DNA of 64,000 bases from NCBI RefSeq assembly GCF_019966515.1, contig NZ_JAIMIB010000018.1:40059-104058 (forward strand), in the 5' to 3' direction. How positions within the stretch are numbered: position 1 is the stretch's first letter; the number at the start of each line of letters is the position of its first letter. Shown here one piece after another: positions 41,541 to 49,696 of this stretch. A program made the position numbers and the translations under genes. The notes under the pieces were generated by a model. It was given only the letters and a program-made list of their open reading frames with translations. It did no database searches and had not been told where the DNA came from. This DNA comes from Roseovarius aestuarii. Lineage in GTDB: Bacteria; Pseudomonadota; Alphaproteobacteria; Rhodobacterales; Rhodobacteraceae.

Positions 41541-42032
41541 TTATTCATGATCAAGAATGCGGTCCAGCGGCACTACATTGAACGGTACGACGGACTTGAT
41601 CACCACATAGCTGAAATACTTGTCCACGCCGATGTTGCGCTGAAGGATCGTCTCCATGATCTCCTGATACTGAGGCACGGATCGGGCCACGAATTTCAGC
41701 AGATAGTCATAGCCGCCACTGACCAGGTGGCATTCCATCACATGCGGGTGTTTGCGAATGTCGGCCTCGAATTTGACGAAATCATTGTGCCGGTGGTCGG
41801 CAAGGGTCACCTCGGTGAAGACGACCACATGATCCGAAAGTTTCTTCAGATTGATCAGCGCCGCATATCTGTCGATGTACCCGGCCTTTTCCAATCGTTT
41901 CACCCGTTGCAGACAAGGGCTGGGAGACAGCCCGACCACATCTGCAAGGGTTACGTTGGTCAGTTTTCCATTCTTTTGCAGTTGGGACAGGATATTGATA
42001 TCAATCCGGTCGAGTTTTGGCAGACCATGCAT
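41541..42032 (-). CDS. Lrp/AsnC-family transcriptional regulator
   Basis: 163-aa regulator: HTH at about 5-60 (LDRIDINILSQLQKNGKLTNVTLADVVGLSPSPCLQRVKRLEKAGYI) and an AsnC ligand-binding domain at 70-150 (VVVFTEVTLADHRHNDFVKFE, MECHLVSGGYDYLLKFVARS). It is the third gene of an operon with an aminotransferase and a haloacid dehalogenase, and probably controls these in response to an amino acid or the amine substrate. Confidence 0.93.
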   Translation of the reverse strand: MHGLPKLDRIDINILSQLQKNGKLTNVTLADVVGLSPSPCLQRVKRLEKAGYIDRYAALINLKKLSDHVVVFTEVTLADHRHNDFVKFEADIRKHPHVMECHLVSGGYDYLLKFVARSVPQYQEIMETILQRNIGVDKYFSYVVIKSVVPFNVVPLDRILDHE

Positions 42033-42059
42033 AACCTGTCCCTCCTAACTTTCAGGCCC

Positions 42060-42782
42060 CTACCCTGCCAGTTCAGCCTGATGTGCTTTCGCCATCTCTA
42101 TCATGCTGTTGAACTGGAAATCGTACTTAGGCATATCGCCTGGATTCATGGTAGCCCCAAAGCCCTGCTTGTCATGCCGACGATAGATCCAGCAATTTGC
42201 AAGACCATATTTGTTTGCCGGTGCATGGTCATGGAACATGCTTTCCGCGGTGTGCAGAATGTCACCTTTCTCGATGCCCTGATGCTTCAGCATTTCGAGC
42301 ATATAGTCGAAGTTGCGATCGAAAGGCTTGTAGCTGCCGACGTCCTCAGCGGTATAGACACCGTCGAAATGCACACCCAGACGCGTGTTTGCACCTGAGA
42401 ATGTCAGGTTGTCCGTGTTGGTCAGAACCACCAGTTTGAAGTGCTTCTTGAGGTAGGTCAGCGCCTCGATCGAGTCGTCGAAAGCCGGCCAGTGACGCCC
42501 GGACTTACCGTAGGCCTCGCACTCTTCCCAGGTTACCTCGACACCCCATTCTTCGGCCAGGCGGCGATACACGACCGGCAGCAATTCGTAGTACTTCTTT
42601 GCGGGCGTGTAACGTTGTGTCGTGCTTTCGTAATAGGCGTGCGCTTCGAGGATATCATCACGGGTCAGGCTGCGGCTCACCCGGTCGGTCAGCGGTTTCA
42701 GACCAGTGACCATGCCGGTTTCCCAGTCAATCAACGTGCCATAAACATCAAATGTCAGGGCTTTATAGTCACTCAGTTTCAT
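42060..42782 (-). CDS. Haloacid dehalogenase type II
   Basis: 240-aa HAD-superfamily hydrolase: nucleophile Asp12 in TFDVYGTLIDW, Thr/Ser in LVVLTNTDN, Lys in SYKPFDRNF and Asp in ILHTAESMFHDH. The GTLIDWETG segment is typical for L-2-haloacid dehalogenases, which replace a C2 halogen of short acids with hydroxyl. Here it sits between an aminotransferase and an Lrp gene, so it could instead act on a phosphate or haloacid arising in amine breakdown. Substrate not certain. Confidence 0.88.
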   Translation of the reverse strand: MKLSDYKALTFDVYGTLIDWETGMVTGLKPLTDRVSRSLTRDDILEAHAYYESTTQRYTPAKKYYELLPVVYRRLAEEWGVEVTWEECEAYGKSGRHWPAFDDSIEALTYLKKHFKLVVLTNTDNLTFSGANTRLGVHFDGVYTAEDVGSYKPFDRNFDYMLEMLKHQGIEKGDILHTAESMFHDHAPANKYGLANCWIYRRHDKQGFGATMNPGDMPKYDFQFNSMIEMAKAHQAELAG

Positions 42783-42786
42783 TGCT

Positions 42787-44142
42787 TCATCCTTTGATAT
42801 CGAGAATTGAGTCCAGTGTTGCGCGCAAGCGGGTCACCAAAAGGTCGACCTCTTCCCTGGTGATGCAGATCGGCGGCGCCAAACCAATACAATCATCGGC
42901 GAAGGCCCGGAAAATCACGCGGTTTTCATACCCAGCTGCGGCCAGGCGTGCTGCAACTTTCATCTCCTTGGTTGGTTTGGTCTTGGCTTCCTTGTCAGTG
43001 ACAATTTCTATGGCCGCCAGCAACCCCTGACTGCGAATATCACCGACCAGCGGGTGATCAGAAAGCGTTCGCAACTGTTCGCCAAAATAGGCGCCGACAG
43101 TCTTTGCGTTTTCAATCAGTCCGCCTTCGTAGAGACGCAGCACCTCAAGGGCGACAGCAGCACTAACGGGATGACCTGAATACGTGAAGCCGTGTCCAAA
43201 GGGCACACCATCGGGAACCGCGTCGGCCATGACCTCGTAGATCCGGTCGGACACCAGAACCGCGCCCATGGGAACATATCCGGACGTCAGACCCTTCGCA
43301 CAGGTCAGGAAGTCCGGCTCCAGCCCCTCATGCTCGCACGCGAACATCGGCCCTGTCCGGCCAAAAGCGGTGATCACTTCATCTACGATGAACAGGATAC
43401 CCAGTTCTCGGCAGGTGGCCTGCATGGCGCTCAGAAAACCTTCGGGGTAAACGATCACACTTCCCGATCCCTGAACCGGTTCGCAGATGAATGCCGCAAC
43501 CTTGTCTACACCCAATTCGGCGACCTTGTTGCGGAGATCCTGAACGGATTTCGCGATAATCGCAGCATCATCTGCTGCGTCATTGCGATAGGGATAAGGT
43601 GACGGGATATGATGTTGCCACTGTACCGGAATGTCAAAATTCAGATGGAACGCCGGCAAGGCCGTCAAACCTGCCCCATTCGAAGTCGACCCGTGATAGC
43701 CCTTCTCCAATGCGATGAAGTGCTTTTTCTCAGTGAGGCCGCGCGCGTTGTTATAGTAGCGCACCATCTTGATCACTGTATCGACAGCGTCCGAGCCGCC
43801 AAGCGTGAAGAAAACCTTGTTCAGATCGCCTGGCGCCAGTTCTGCCAGCTTCTCAGTCAACTCAATGGCAGGCTCACTTCCAAAGTGAAAATAGCCTGTT
43901 GCGTAAGGCAAACGCCGCATTTGTTCAGCGGCGGCTTCCACAATGCTTTCGTGCCCGTAACCGGCATTGACGCACCACAACCCCGCAAACCCGTCCAGCA
44001 ATGTGTTCCCTTCGGCATCGGTCAGAAAACAGCCTTTGGCTGACTGCAAGACGGTGACTCCGCGTTTTTCGTGGGCACGCATCGGCACAAACGGGTGGAT
44101 ATAGTGCGCGCGATCTTTCTCAATTAGGGAATTGGACAACAT
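42787..44142 (-). CDS. Class III PLP aminotransferase (omega-amino acid type)
   Basis: 451-aa fold type I enzyme: GFAGLWCVNAGYGHESIVEAAAEQ near the N-terminus, LGGSDAVDTVIKMVRYYNNARG, YHGSTSNGAGLT, DEVITAFGRTGPMFACEHEG and the PLP Lys in LTCAKGLTSGYVPMGAV. It transfers amino groups from omega-amino acids, taurine or polyamines to pyruvate or 2-oxoglutarate. AGGAGGGCTTAAGCC precedes the ATG. It leads the operon with the dehalogenase and Lrp. Full length for the pyruvate-dependent group. Confidence 0.92.
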   Translation of the reverse strand: MLSNSLIEKDRAHYIHPFVPMRAHEKRGVTVLQSAKGCFLTDAEGNTLLDGFAGLWCVNAGYGHESIVEAAAEQMRRLPYATGYFHFGSEPAIELTEKLAELAPGDLNKVFFTLGGSDAVDTVIKMVRYYNNARGLTEKKHFIALEKGYHGSTSNGAGLTALPAFHLNFDIPVQWQHHIPSPYPYRNDAADDAAIIAKSVQDLRNKVAELGVDKVAAFICEPVQGSGSVIVYPEGFLSAMQATCRELGILFIVDEVITAFGRTGPMFACEHEGLEPDFLTCAKGLTSGYVPMGAVLVSDRIYEVMADAVPDGVPFGHGFTYSGHPVSAAVALEVLRLYEGGLIENAKTVGAYFGEQLRTLSDHPLVGDIRSQGLLAAIEIVTDKEAKTKPTKEMKVAARLAAAGYENRVIFRAFADDCIGLAPPICITREEVDLLVTRLRATLDSILDIKG

Positions 44143-44584
44143 GGCTTAAGCCCTCCTGACATCACGGAAAACTTAGGCGGAATTGACGAACTATTTGGCT
44201 CAATTTCAAACTCATGCAGCATTTTATGCCGCGGGCAAATCAGTTAGCGCCATTACATGCTGAATTGACAGGTCTCACCTCCCACGCCGATGATTCATGT
44301 CTCAAACATGGACCTCGATCAAACATTCTCCCCGAATGTCTGCATATTGTGAATTCACTCTTGGTCCACATTAGTGCCGCCGACTGATTTTGACAGCTTC
44401 AAGAGATTAACCAATTGACGATATTTATTTTTCTATAAAACAGTTTGATTTTATGGCGACAAAGCCACTCATGTATCAACAAAGTATTCGGGTGGTGGCA
44501 ATGACCTCCACCCTTTCCATAAGCTCTTCTTTGTTACGCAGTGCGAAACACCAAGCTTGCTGAATTCCAGTCGTCAAACGACGT
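44143..44584. other. 442-base AT-rich intergenic stretch
   Basis: No gene is seen. It holds the promoter region of the aminotransferase operon at its left end, and is notably richer in A and T around 44400-44460 than the flanking genes. A TTGACG / TATAAA pair near 44415-44440 has only 13 bases between the boxes and is not a convincing promoter. Confidence 0.45.
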
Positions 44585-44845
44585 TCAAAGAATGAAGCTT
44601 TCTTCCGTGAGGACGAAACTCGTATCCGACAATACCTCGATCTTGACGGTTCCACATCTGTCGCTGGTGAAACGGATAGTGGCCGTCATATCGGACGTCT
44701 GGTCAATCTCGACATCACCGAACCCATTGACGTGGTTGGCTCTGGACAGGTCGATCAAATCAACACCGCCTTCCCAGTCAACGATCGTTCCACCGCGCGA
44801 CGTGCCATAGAAGCCGAAAATGTCGTTACCGTCGCCACCGATCAT
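44585..44845 (-). pseudogene. C-terminal fragment of an RTX calcium-binding protein
   Basis: Frame of 86 codons containing one nonapeptide-like calcium repeat (MIGGDGNDIFGF) followed by IVDWEGGVDLIDLSRANHVNGFGDVEI and a beta-strand end. This is the usual C-terminal end of hemolysin-type calcium-binding proteins exported by type I secretion. Only the last part is present: in the same frame a TAA stop lies about 35 bases further upstream. Likely the leftover of a larger RTX gene. Confidence 0.65.
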
Positions 44846-44975
44846 CAGATCACAAAAGGCTTTAGCTGGCGCTTAATCGCGTTATCCAAACTGTTGCTGC
44901 GACGTGCACCGCCAAACAAAGGAATGATGCGATGTTGCGCCTCTGGTATGTTGTTAAGGACCCGGGTGCCTGCAA

Positions 44976-45015
44976 ACAAAAAAACTATGCGGCCACGAAT
45001 TTCTTCGGGCCGCAT
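44976..45015 (-). terminator. Intrinsic terminator of the COG4315/lipoprotein operon
   Basis: On the minus strand: ATGCGGCC, then CGAA-GAAA-TTCG, then a bulged T and GGCCGCAT, followed by AGTTTTTTTG. The long GC-rich stem with a GAAA tetraloop and T tract is a textbook Rho-independent terminator, 41 bases after the lipoprotein stop. Confidence 0.88.
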
Positions 45016-45055
45016 GCACTCGTTACAACAAAAAAAGGGCTAATCTGTTTCAGGT

Positions 45056-45166
45056 TCAGTAGGGTGCCGAGCCGTAGGAGTAGGCAGATGTGCTTTCGTA
45101 TTGACCTCCATACTCGCAGGCCGTTAGAGCCAGCAGGCCCAGCAAAAATAAGAAACTACGTGTCAT
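45056..45166 (-). CDS. 36-aa lipoprotein
   Basis: Short gene with GGAGGAATATTT directly before the ATG at 45166. Encodes MTRSFLFLLGLLALTAC and then a short polar tail rich in Tyr and Ser ending GSAPY. The LTAC lipobox predicts a mature lipoprotein of only about 20 residues. It follows the COG4315-like gene by 16 bases and ends in front of a strong terminator, so it is a real member of that operon. Function unknown; small lipoproteins of this size are like entericidins but no closer match can be claimed. Confidence 0.75.
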   Translation of the reverse strand: MTRSFLFLLGLLALTACEYGGQYESTSAYSYGSAPY

Positions 45167-45182
45167 AAATATTCCTCCCGAT

Positions 45183-45560
45183 TTAATCACGTGCGGCATC
45201 CCAGACACCACCGACGCCATGGCCCGTGATGTCGCCTTTTGCGGTGTCGCCAGCCCAGAAGTAGAGCGGCTGGCCATTCAACGTCCATTGACGGGTCCCG
45301 TCCTTGCGCTCGATGATCCCCAAGGCGCCTTTTTCGCGCGTCGATGCCGGGGCGACGAAGGGCGGCCAGGCCCGGGCGCAGTCGTCATAACAGTTCGATC
45401 TGTTCCGGCTGTCCTTGCGGAAAGTGTACAGCGTCATGCCAGTCTTCGCGGAAGCCAGCACCTTGCCGATCTCGGTATTCACTGACACCAACGTTTGTGC
45501 TGAACCGGCTGTTCCGAGCGCGGCAATGACAGCGCATGCTGCGATTAGTTTGCAATTCAT
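45183..45560 (-). CDS. Exported Yx(F/W)xxD-repeat protein (COG4315-like)
   Basis: 125-aa exported protein with signal peptide ending GSAQ (about 22). Two copies of the secreted-repeat motif: LYTFRKDSRNRSNCYDDCARAWPPF and PLYFWAGD (Yx[FWY]xxD), with NCYDDC giving a Cys pair. Family members are small secreted proteins of unknown function often found beside ECF sigma or redox genes. First gene of a two-gene operon with the 36-aa lipoprotein; divergent from the ECF sigma gene. Confidence 0.85.
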   Translation of the reverse strand: MNCKLIAACAVIAALGTAGSAQTLVSVNTEIGKVLASAKTGMTLYTFRKDSRNRSNCYDDCARAWPPFVAPASTREKGALGIIERKDGTRQWTLNGQPLYFWAGDTAKGDITGHGVGGVWDAARD

Positions 45561-45757
45561 CGGTCAACTATCCTTTTCAAGTTCGGTAAATAAAGTGGCG
45601 TTCTTTGCTCTTACTGCTGACCTCTACGCACGGGCCGAGCCGCTTATTCACGCGTTTCGAACAAAAATAGGAATTTTTTCGCCTGCCCGTGCGTATGCTC
45701 TTTGAAACAAGGGCAAAGGAATGCGAAATGAACACGGCTTTGTCAGGTCCGTTGAAC

Positions 45758-45774
45758 TGGCAATCACGTTGCCA
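45758..45774. promoter_or_regulatory. Inverted repeat upstream of the ECF sigma gene
   Basis: Perfect TGGCAA-n5-TTGCCA in the region between the divergent COG4315-like and ECF sigma genes, 56 bases before the proposed GTG start of the sigma gene. A GAAC just before it looks like the -35 of ECF promoters. Could be an operator or part of an autoregulated promoter. Confidence 0.4.
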
Positions 45775-45829
45775 TCTTGCGCCTGTCACCACGGTGAGAG
45801 ACGATACCACGTACACGCGAGGCGTAGAT

Positions 45830-46348
45830 GTGAGAGAGGACCACGCATTGACCGATCTCAAGCGCGAGCTGATCGCGCTCTTACCACGGCTCAGACGGTT
45901 TGCCCGGTCGTTGACCCGTTCGGTTCCCGAAGCGGATGACCTTGTTCAGGAGGCGTGCCTGCGCGCGCTCAGCCGTGCACATCAATGGGATCCGGCGCAG
46001 CCGCTTGATCGGTGGATGTTCCGGATCACCCGGAACCTGTGGATCAGCGAAATGCGTAAGCGAACGGTTCGGTTGGGCCAGGGTCACGTCCCGGCAGACG
46101 AGAGCCACGAGCTGGTCACCCATGAGACAGGTGAAACGGCGGCGGCCGTAACCGAGCTTCGCAAGCAGATCTACATGCTGCCGGAAGAGTTGTCCGCTGT
46201 CCTGCTCACCATATCGGTTGAAGGCTACAGCTATGCCGAGGCCGCCGAGCTGTTCGATATTCCGATCGGCACAGTCATGAGTCGCATACACAGAGCGCGG
46301 AGAACCCTGGCCGCGCAGATTGCCGAACCCACAGGAGCGAGCACGTGA
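45830..46348 (+). CDS. ECF-family RNA polymerase sigma factor
   Basis: 172 aa from the GTG at 45830, chosen because GAGG lies 7 bases upstream and the sigma2 domain starts soon after (LKRELIALLPRLRRFARSLTRSVPEADDLVQEACLRAL). Sigma4 HTH near 130-165 (LSAVLLTISVEGYSYAEAAELFDIPIGTVMSRIHRAR). A longer frame from 45689 exists but covers the likely promoter. Coupled to the anti-sigma gene by a four-base GTGA overlap. It probably responds to a membrane or oxidative signal through that partner. Confidence 0.9.
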   Translation: MREDHALTDLKRELIALLPRLRRFARSLTRSVPEADDLVQEACLRALSRAHQWDPAQPLDRWMFRITRNLWISEMRKRTVRLGQGHVPADESHELVTHETGETAAAVTELRKQIYMLPEELSAVLLTISVEGYSYAEAAELFDIPIGTVMSRIHRARRTLAAQIAEPTGAST

Positions 46349-47121
46349 CCGACTACACAGACAAACTAAGCGCGTTCCTGGACGGTGAATTGCCGGAGGC
46401 CGAAGCACGGGAGATCGAAAAAGCCCTCGCCGATGATCCGGCACTTCAGGCCGAGCTTGAAGCACTGAAGGCCGCGGATGTGGTGGCGCAGGAAGAGTTC
46501 GCGGCGATCCTAGACGAGCCGGTTCCACTGGAACTGGCGGCCACCATTCGGAACGCTCCGTCCGGGCAGCGCGCTGCGAATGAAACCGGCACGCCGTCTG
46601 TATTCAACTGGCTGAGCACCATCGCGGCATTGGTCGTGCTGGCGATTGGCGGCGGTGCGGGCTATTTCACCGGTCTTTCGCAGGGCCAGCAGATTGCTGC
46701 GGCCCCCGGCTGGCTGGCTGATATCGCCGACTACCACCGCGTCTATGCAGGCCAGGGCCGGCATCTCGTGGAGGTGCCTGCAGCCGAGGCCGACCACATC
46801 CGGACCTGGTTAACGAAGTCGGTCGGGGCCGAGGTGCGCATTCCCGACTTGACCACGCATGGACTGACCTTTCAGGGTGCGCGCTTGCTGGTCGCTGCTG
46901 GCAAGCCGGTATCGCAACTTATGTATACGGATGCCGAAAAACGCGTGATCGCCCTGTGCCTGATCCAGTCCGACGCCCCGCGTGACGGATTTCAGGAAAA
47001 GAATATCGGCGCGTTCGATATGGTGAGCTGGGGCGCGCGGAACGCGAATTTCGTCATCATTGGCGACGAGGACCGCGATGATCTCACCCTGATCGCTCGT
47101 TCCGCTGCGGATCAGGCATAG
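46345..47121 (+). CDS. Transmembrane anti-sigma factor
   Basis: 258-aa protein starting with GTG that overlaps the sigma stop. N-terminal helical anti-sigma domain (LSAFLDGELPEAEAREIEKALADDPALQAELEAL, split regions 8-45), one transmembrane segment near 91-109 (WLSTIAALVVLAIGGGAGY) and a periplasmic domain to the end (YHRVYAGQGRHLVEVPAAE; GLTFQGARLLVAAGKPV). There is no zinc-binding HxxxCxxC, so it is of the RsiW/ChrR-unlike, zinc-free kind. It should hold the ECF sigma at the membrane until a signal arrives. Confidence 0.87.
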   Translation: MTDYTDKLSAFLDGELPEAEAREIEKALADDPALQAELEALKAADVVAQEEFAAILDEPVPLELAATIRNAPSGQRAANETGTPSVFNWLSTIAALVVLAIGGGAGYFTGLSQGQQIAAAPGWLADIADYHRVYAGQGRHLVEVPAAEADHIRTWLTKSVGAEVRIPDLTTHGLTFQGARLLVAAGKPVSQLMYTDAEKRVIALCLIQSDAPRDGFQEKNIGAFDMVSWGARNANFVIIGDEDRDDLTLIARSAADQA

Positions 47122-47571
47122 GCGCACGATCCTATCTTGGACTAGTTTCCGAGATGCCCGGCGCGCTGTACCGGGCACGGTCCTGCTTCAGCTGACACTC
47201 TGATCAAACCGGCGCAATGGATTCTGACTGATGAAACACAACCTGATCAGGGTTGGGAAATCCCTTCAGATATGGATGGGCGTTAGGTGCCAGCTAGTTA
47301 TTTCCCATAGCGCATCGTCCATCAAACAGGCCGAGGCGGCCAACCTGATTGGCGCGGCATCAAAGAAATTTTCAAAGATGAGAATAATCCACCGTGGGCG
47401 CGCGTAATCCGGACATGAACGTTTAGCCATGCAGCTTAAAATTGCATCTGCGTTCCTGAAGGGAGGAACCGACATGATGACCGTATCACCTTCGACTACC
47501 CGATGCGCTTTTGTGTTGGCCCGTCTTTTCCAACCCTCCCTACGTAACCAGTTGATTGAGAGGAATAGAAA
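47122..47571. other. 450-base intergenic stretch upstream of the RTX gene
   Basis: Apart from the hairpin near its left end, no gene is seen. It should carry the promoter of the RTX gene, since GAGAGGAATAGAAA precedes that ATG. Frames on the minus strand here are antisense of the RTX repeats and are not supported. Confidence 0.45.
47155..47177 (+). terminator. Hairpin after the sigma/anti-sigma operon
   Basis: TGCCCGG / CCGGGCA stem with a 9-base loop, 34 bases after the anti-sigma stop. No T tract, so a moderate call. Confidence 0.5.
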
Positions 47572-49335
47572 ATGACCACGAAAATCAAAACCCAAAAGGA
47601 TATTTCGAAAGGTCCCGAAGCAGCCAAGAGGAATGTTGCCGAAATCACCGGTACTGACGACAATGATTTTCTGATCGGTACATTTGGCCACGACAGCATG
47701 AAAGGGCTTGCAGGCGATGACGTGTTGCTTGGCCTGTCGGGTGACGACACAATGGACGGCGGGGATGGCATCGACATCATGCTCGGCGGTCGCGGCTATG
47801 ATGTCATGTCTGGCGGAAACGGTGTGGACGCGATGAGCGGCGGCAAAGGCAACGACACCGTGATCGGCAACAAAGGCGATGACATCATGCTGGGCGACCA
47901 AGGCGATGACCTGCTGGTGTGGAACAACGGCGACGGATCTGACCTGATGCGTGGCGGTGAGGGCTATGACAAGACCCAGGTGAATTTCTTTACCGATCTG
48001 GTCAATGAGGATCTGCAAAACCAGGACACAGCGCGTATCCAGACCTCGGCGGACGGCATCAGCTTCGCCCGGACCGAACTGAACGGACAGGCCGTCAACG
48101 GTCTCTTTGAACTGGACATCGCCGAGATTGAGGCGCTCGAGGTGAATTTCGGTGGCGGCGATGATACCGCCGAGTTGGTCGGGAATGTCGCCAAAGAGAT
48201 CGATATCACCCTGGAGGGAGGTGCGGACGAGGCTGGCGACACGCTGGACCTCAGCGAACTTGCCGCCGGTGCAAAGGTCGACCTGGATGTCAAATATAAC
48301 GGCGGTCGCGGCCTATCGCAGTATGGTGAGGTCAAGACCGGTGGCGCAAAGGTCATTGCCAACGATTTTGAAAACGTAATCGGCACCGATTTCAAGGACG
48401 TCGTCAAGGGCAATGCCGAAGACAACGTGATTTCAGGCGGCCTGGGCAACGATCGGCTCTCCGGGCTGGCTGGTGATGACACCATCATCGGTAACAAGGG
48501 CGACGACAAAATGCGCGGCGGCAGCGGTGACGACCTGCTGGTCTGGAACAACGGAGACGGCTCCGATCGGATGAATGGCGGCAAGGGGCATGACACGACC
48601 GAGGTCAACTTCTTCACCGATCTGATCAACGACGATCTGCAAAACGATGACACAGCGCGGTTCGAAGAGGCCGGGAAGGGCATCACCTTTGCCCGGACCG
48701 AGCTGAACGATCAGACCGTCAACGGACTTTTCCAACTGGACATCAAAAAGGTCGAGAAGATCGTCACCAACTTCGGTGGTGGCGATGATACTGCCGAACT
48801 GGTGGGCGATGTGGCCAACCGGATCGACATCGTGCTGGAAGGTGGCGATGAAAAGACCGGTGATACGCTGGACCTGAGCGAACTTGCTTATGCCGCTAAG
48901 GTCGATCTGGACATTGAAAATGACGGGGGGCACGGCCTGTCGCAAAATGGCGAGATCAAGACTGGTGGTGCAACTGTCATCGCCAACGATTTCGAAAACG
49001 TCATCGGCACGGAGTTCGCAGACGAAATTTTCGGAAATGCGGAAGACAACACCATTGCCGCTGGCAAGGGTAACGATGTTATGGCTGGTGGAGATGGCGC
49101 GGACGTTTTCGTCTTCGAGGACCACGATGGTCAAGACAAGATCATGGATTTCGATCCGGATGAAGACACCATCAGCCTGAGCGGTGTATCGAACATCACC
49201 GACTTTGATGACCTTGCTGACAATCACATCGTGCAGGTCGGCGACAACGTCGTGATCAATGATCACGCGGGCACGCAGGTCACTCTCGAGAACGTCGACA
49301 TCCGCAATCTTGATGCGGACAGCTTCCTTTTCTGA
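47572..49335 (+). CDS. RTX calcium-binding secreted protein with internal duplication
   Basis: 587-aa acidic protein with no signal peptide, as expected for type I secretion. N-terminal block of about ten nonapeptide-like repeats (GGxGxDxxx, for example GLAGDDVLLGLSGDDTMDGGDGID). Two long homologous units follow, beginning GDDLLVWNNGDGSD at about residues 111 and 319 and each containing NFFTDL, ARTELN, VNGLF, FGGGDDTAELVG, TLDLSEL, LSQ and ANDFENVIGT. The C-terminal end is RTX-like (GGDGADVFVFEDHDGQDKIMDFDPDEDTISLSG) and finishes in SFLF, a typical type I secretion tail. No enzyme domain is recognised, so it may be an adhesin or surface layer-like protein. Confidence 0.87.
   Translation: MTTKIKTQKDISKGPEAAKRNVAEITGTDDNDFLIGTFGHDSMKGLAGDDVLLGLSGDDTMDGGDGIDIMLGGRGYDVMSGGNGVDAMSGGKGNDTVIGNKGDDIMLGDQGDDLLVWNNGDGSDLMRGGEGYDKTQVNFFTDLVNEDLQNQDTARIQTSADGISFARTELNGQAVNGLFELDIAEIEALEVNFGGGDDTAELVGNVAKEIDITLEGGADEAGDTLDLSELAAGAKVDLDVKYNGGRGLSQYGEVKTGGAKVIANDFENVIGTDFKDVVKGNAEDNVISGGLGNDRLSGLAGDDTIIGNKGDDKMRGGSGDDLLVWNNGDGSDRMNGGKGHDTTEVNFFTDLINDDLQNDDTARFEEAGKGITFARTELNDQTVNGLFQLDIKKVEKIVTNFGGGDDTAELVGDVANRIDIVLEGGDEKTGDTLDLSELAYAAKVDLDIENDGGHGLSQNGEIKTGGATVIANDFENVIGTEFADEIFGNAEDNTIAAGKGNDVMAGGDGADVFVFEDHDGQDKIMDFDPDEDTISLSGVSNITDFDDLADNHIVQVGDNVVINDHAGTQVTLENVDIRNLDADSFLF
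47845..49092 (+). repeat. Direct tandem duplication of 624 bp inside the RTX gene
   Basis: Two diverged units of 624 bases, about 47845-48468 and 48469-49092. The offset is the same at the start (the LLVWNNGDG codons begin at 47911 and 48535) and near the end (the NDFENV codons begin at 48361 and 48985), so no insertion or deletion has accumulated. Third-position changes are common, so the duplication is not recent. Confidence 0.85.
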
Positions 49336-49696
49336 CCATTGGGTGCATTGGCCCAACGAAACGCGCCACGGGGACGTCAGTGTCACCGTGGCGCAAATTC
49401 TGAACCCGTAGCTTTCGAGGACTGCTGGCATGCGCACAACACCCAACATTCGTGCCTTTTGCAGCAATCAGTGGGAAGAGCTTGAACCAATCATCAGAGG
49501 TCCTGAGGCGTCGCCTCTGGAAATAGGTTAGGGTTGGCTACATGATTGTGCCGCGGCGACTGGCCACCGTGTGCCGTCGTCTCATTCAGGTGCGCTACCG
49601 CACTTGCATGACAGGTGTTCTCAGACATTGGTATCAAACAAAAATCGTCTAACCTCAGCGCTTATGGAGCCCGCATTCTCGCAACCATCAGGGTTG
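49336..49696. other. 361-base intergenic stretch between RTX and glycosyltransferase genes
   Basis: Holds the RTX terminator hairpin and a second imperfect hairpin near 49496-49520 (CAGAGG / CCTCTG). A short frame near 49460-49510 weakly recalls the start of IS5-type transposases but is too short and interrupted to call. No gene seen. Confidence 0.4.
49363..49394 (+). terminator. Terminator-like hairpin after the RTX gene
   Basis: Perfect 9-bp stem GCGCCACGG / CCGTGGCGC with a 14-base loop, 27 bases after the RTX stop; followed by AAATTC. A strong stem but without a T run, so it may need Rho or act as an mRNA stabiliser. Confidence 0.65.

Noticed and set aside
44415..44440. TTGACG / TATAAA promoter
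   Set aside because: Spacer of only 13 bases and no gene starting downstream on that strand.
44932..45168. Plus-strand frame of 78 codons over the terminator and lipoprotein
   Set aside because: It crosses a textbook terminator and is antisense to a gene with a strong ribosome site.
47266..48018. Minus-strand frame of 250 codons over the RTX gene start
   Set aside because: Repetitive His/Val-rich translation is the antisense of RTX repeats.
49430..49520. Possible IS5-type transposase start
   Set aside because: Only a weak likeness over about 15 residues followed by a stop; not enough to call.
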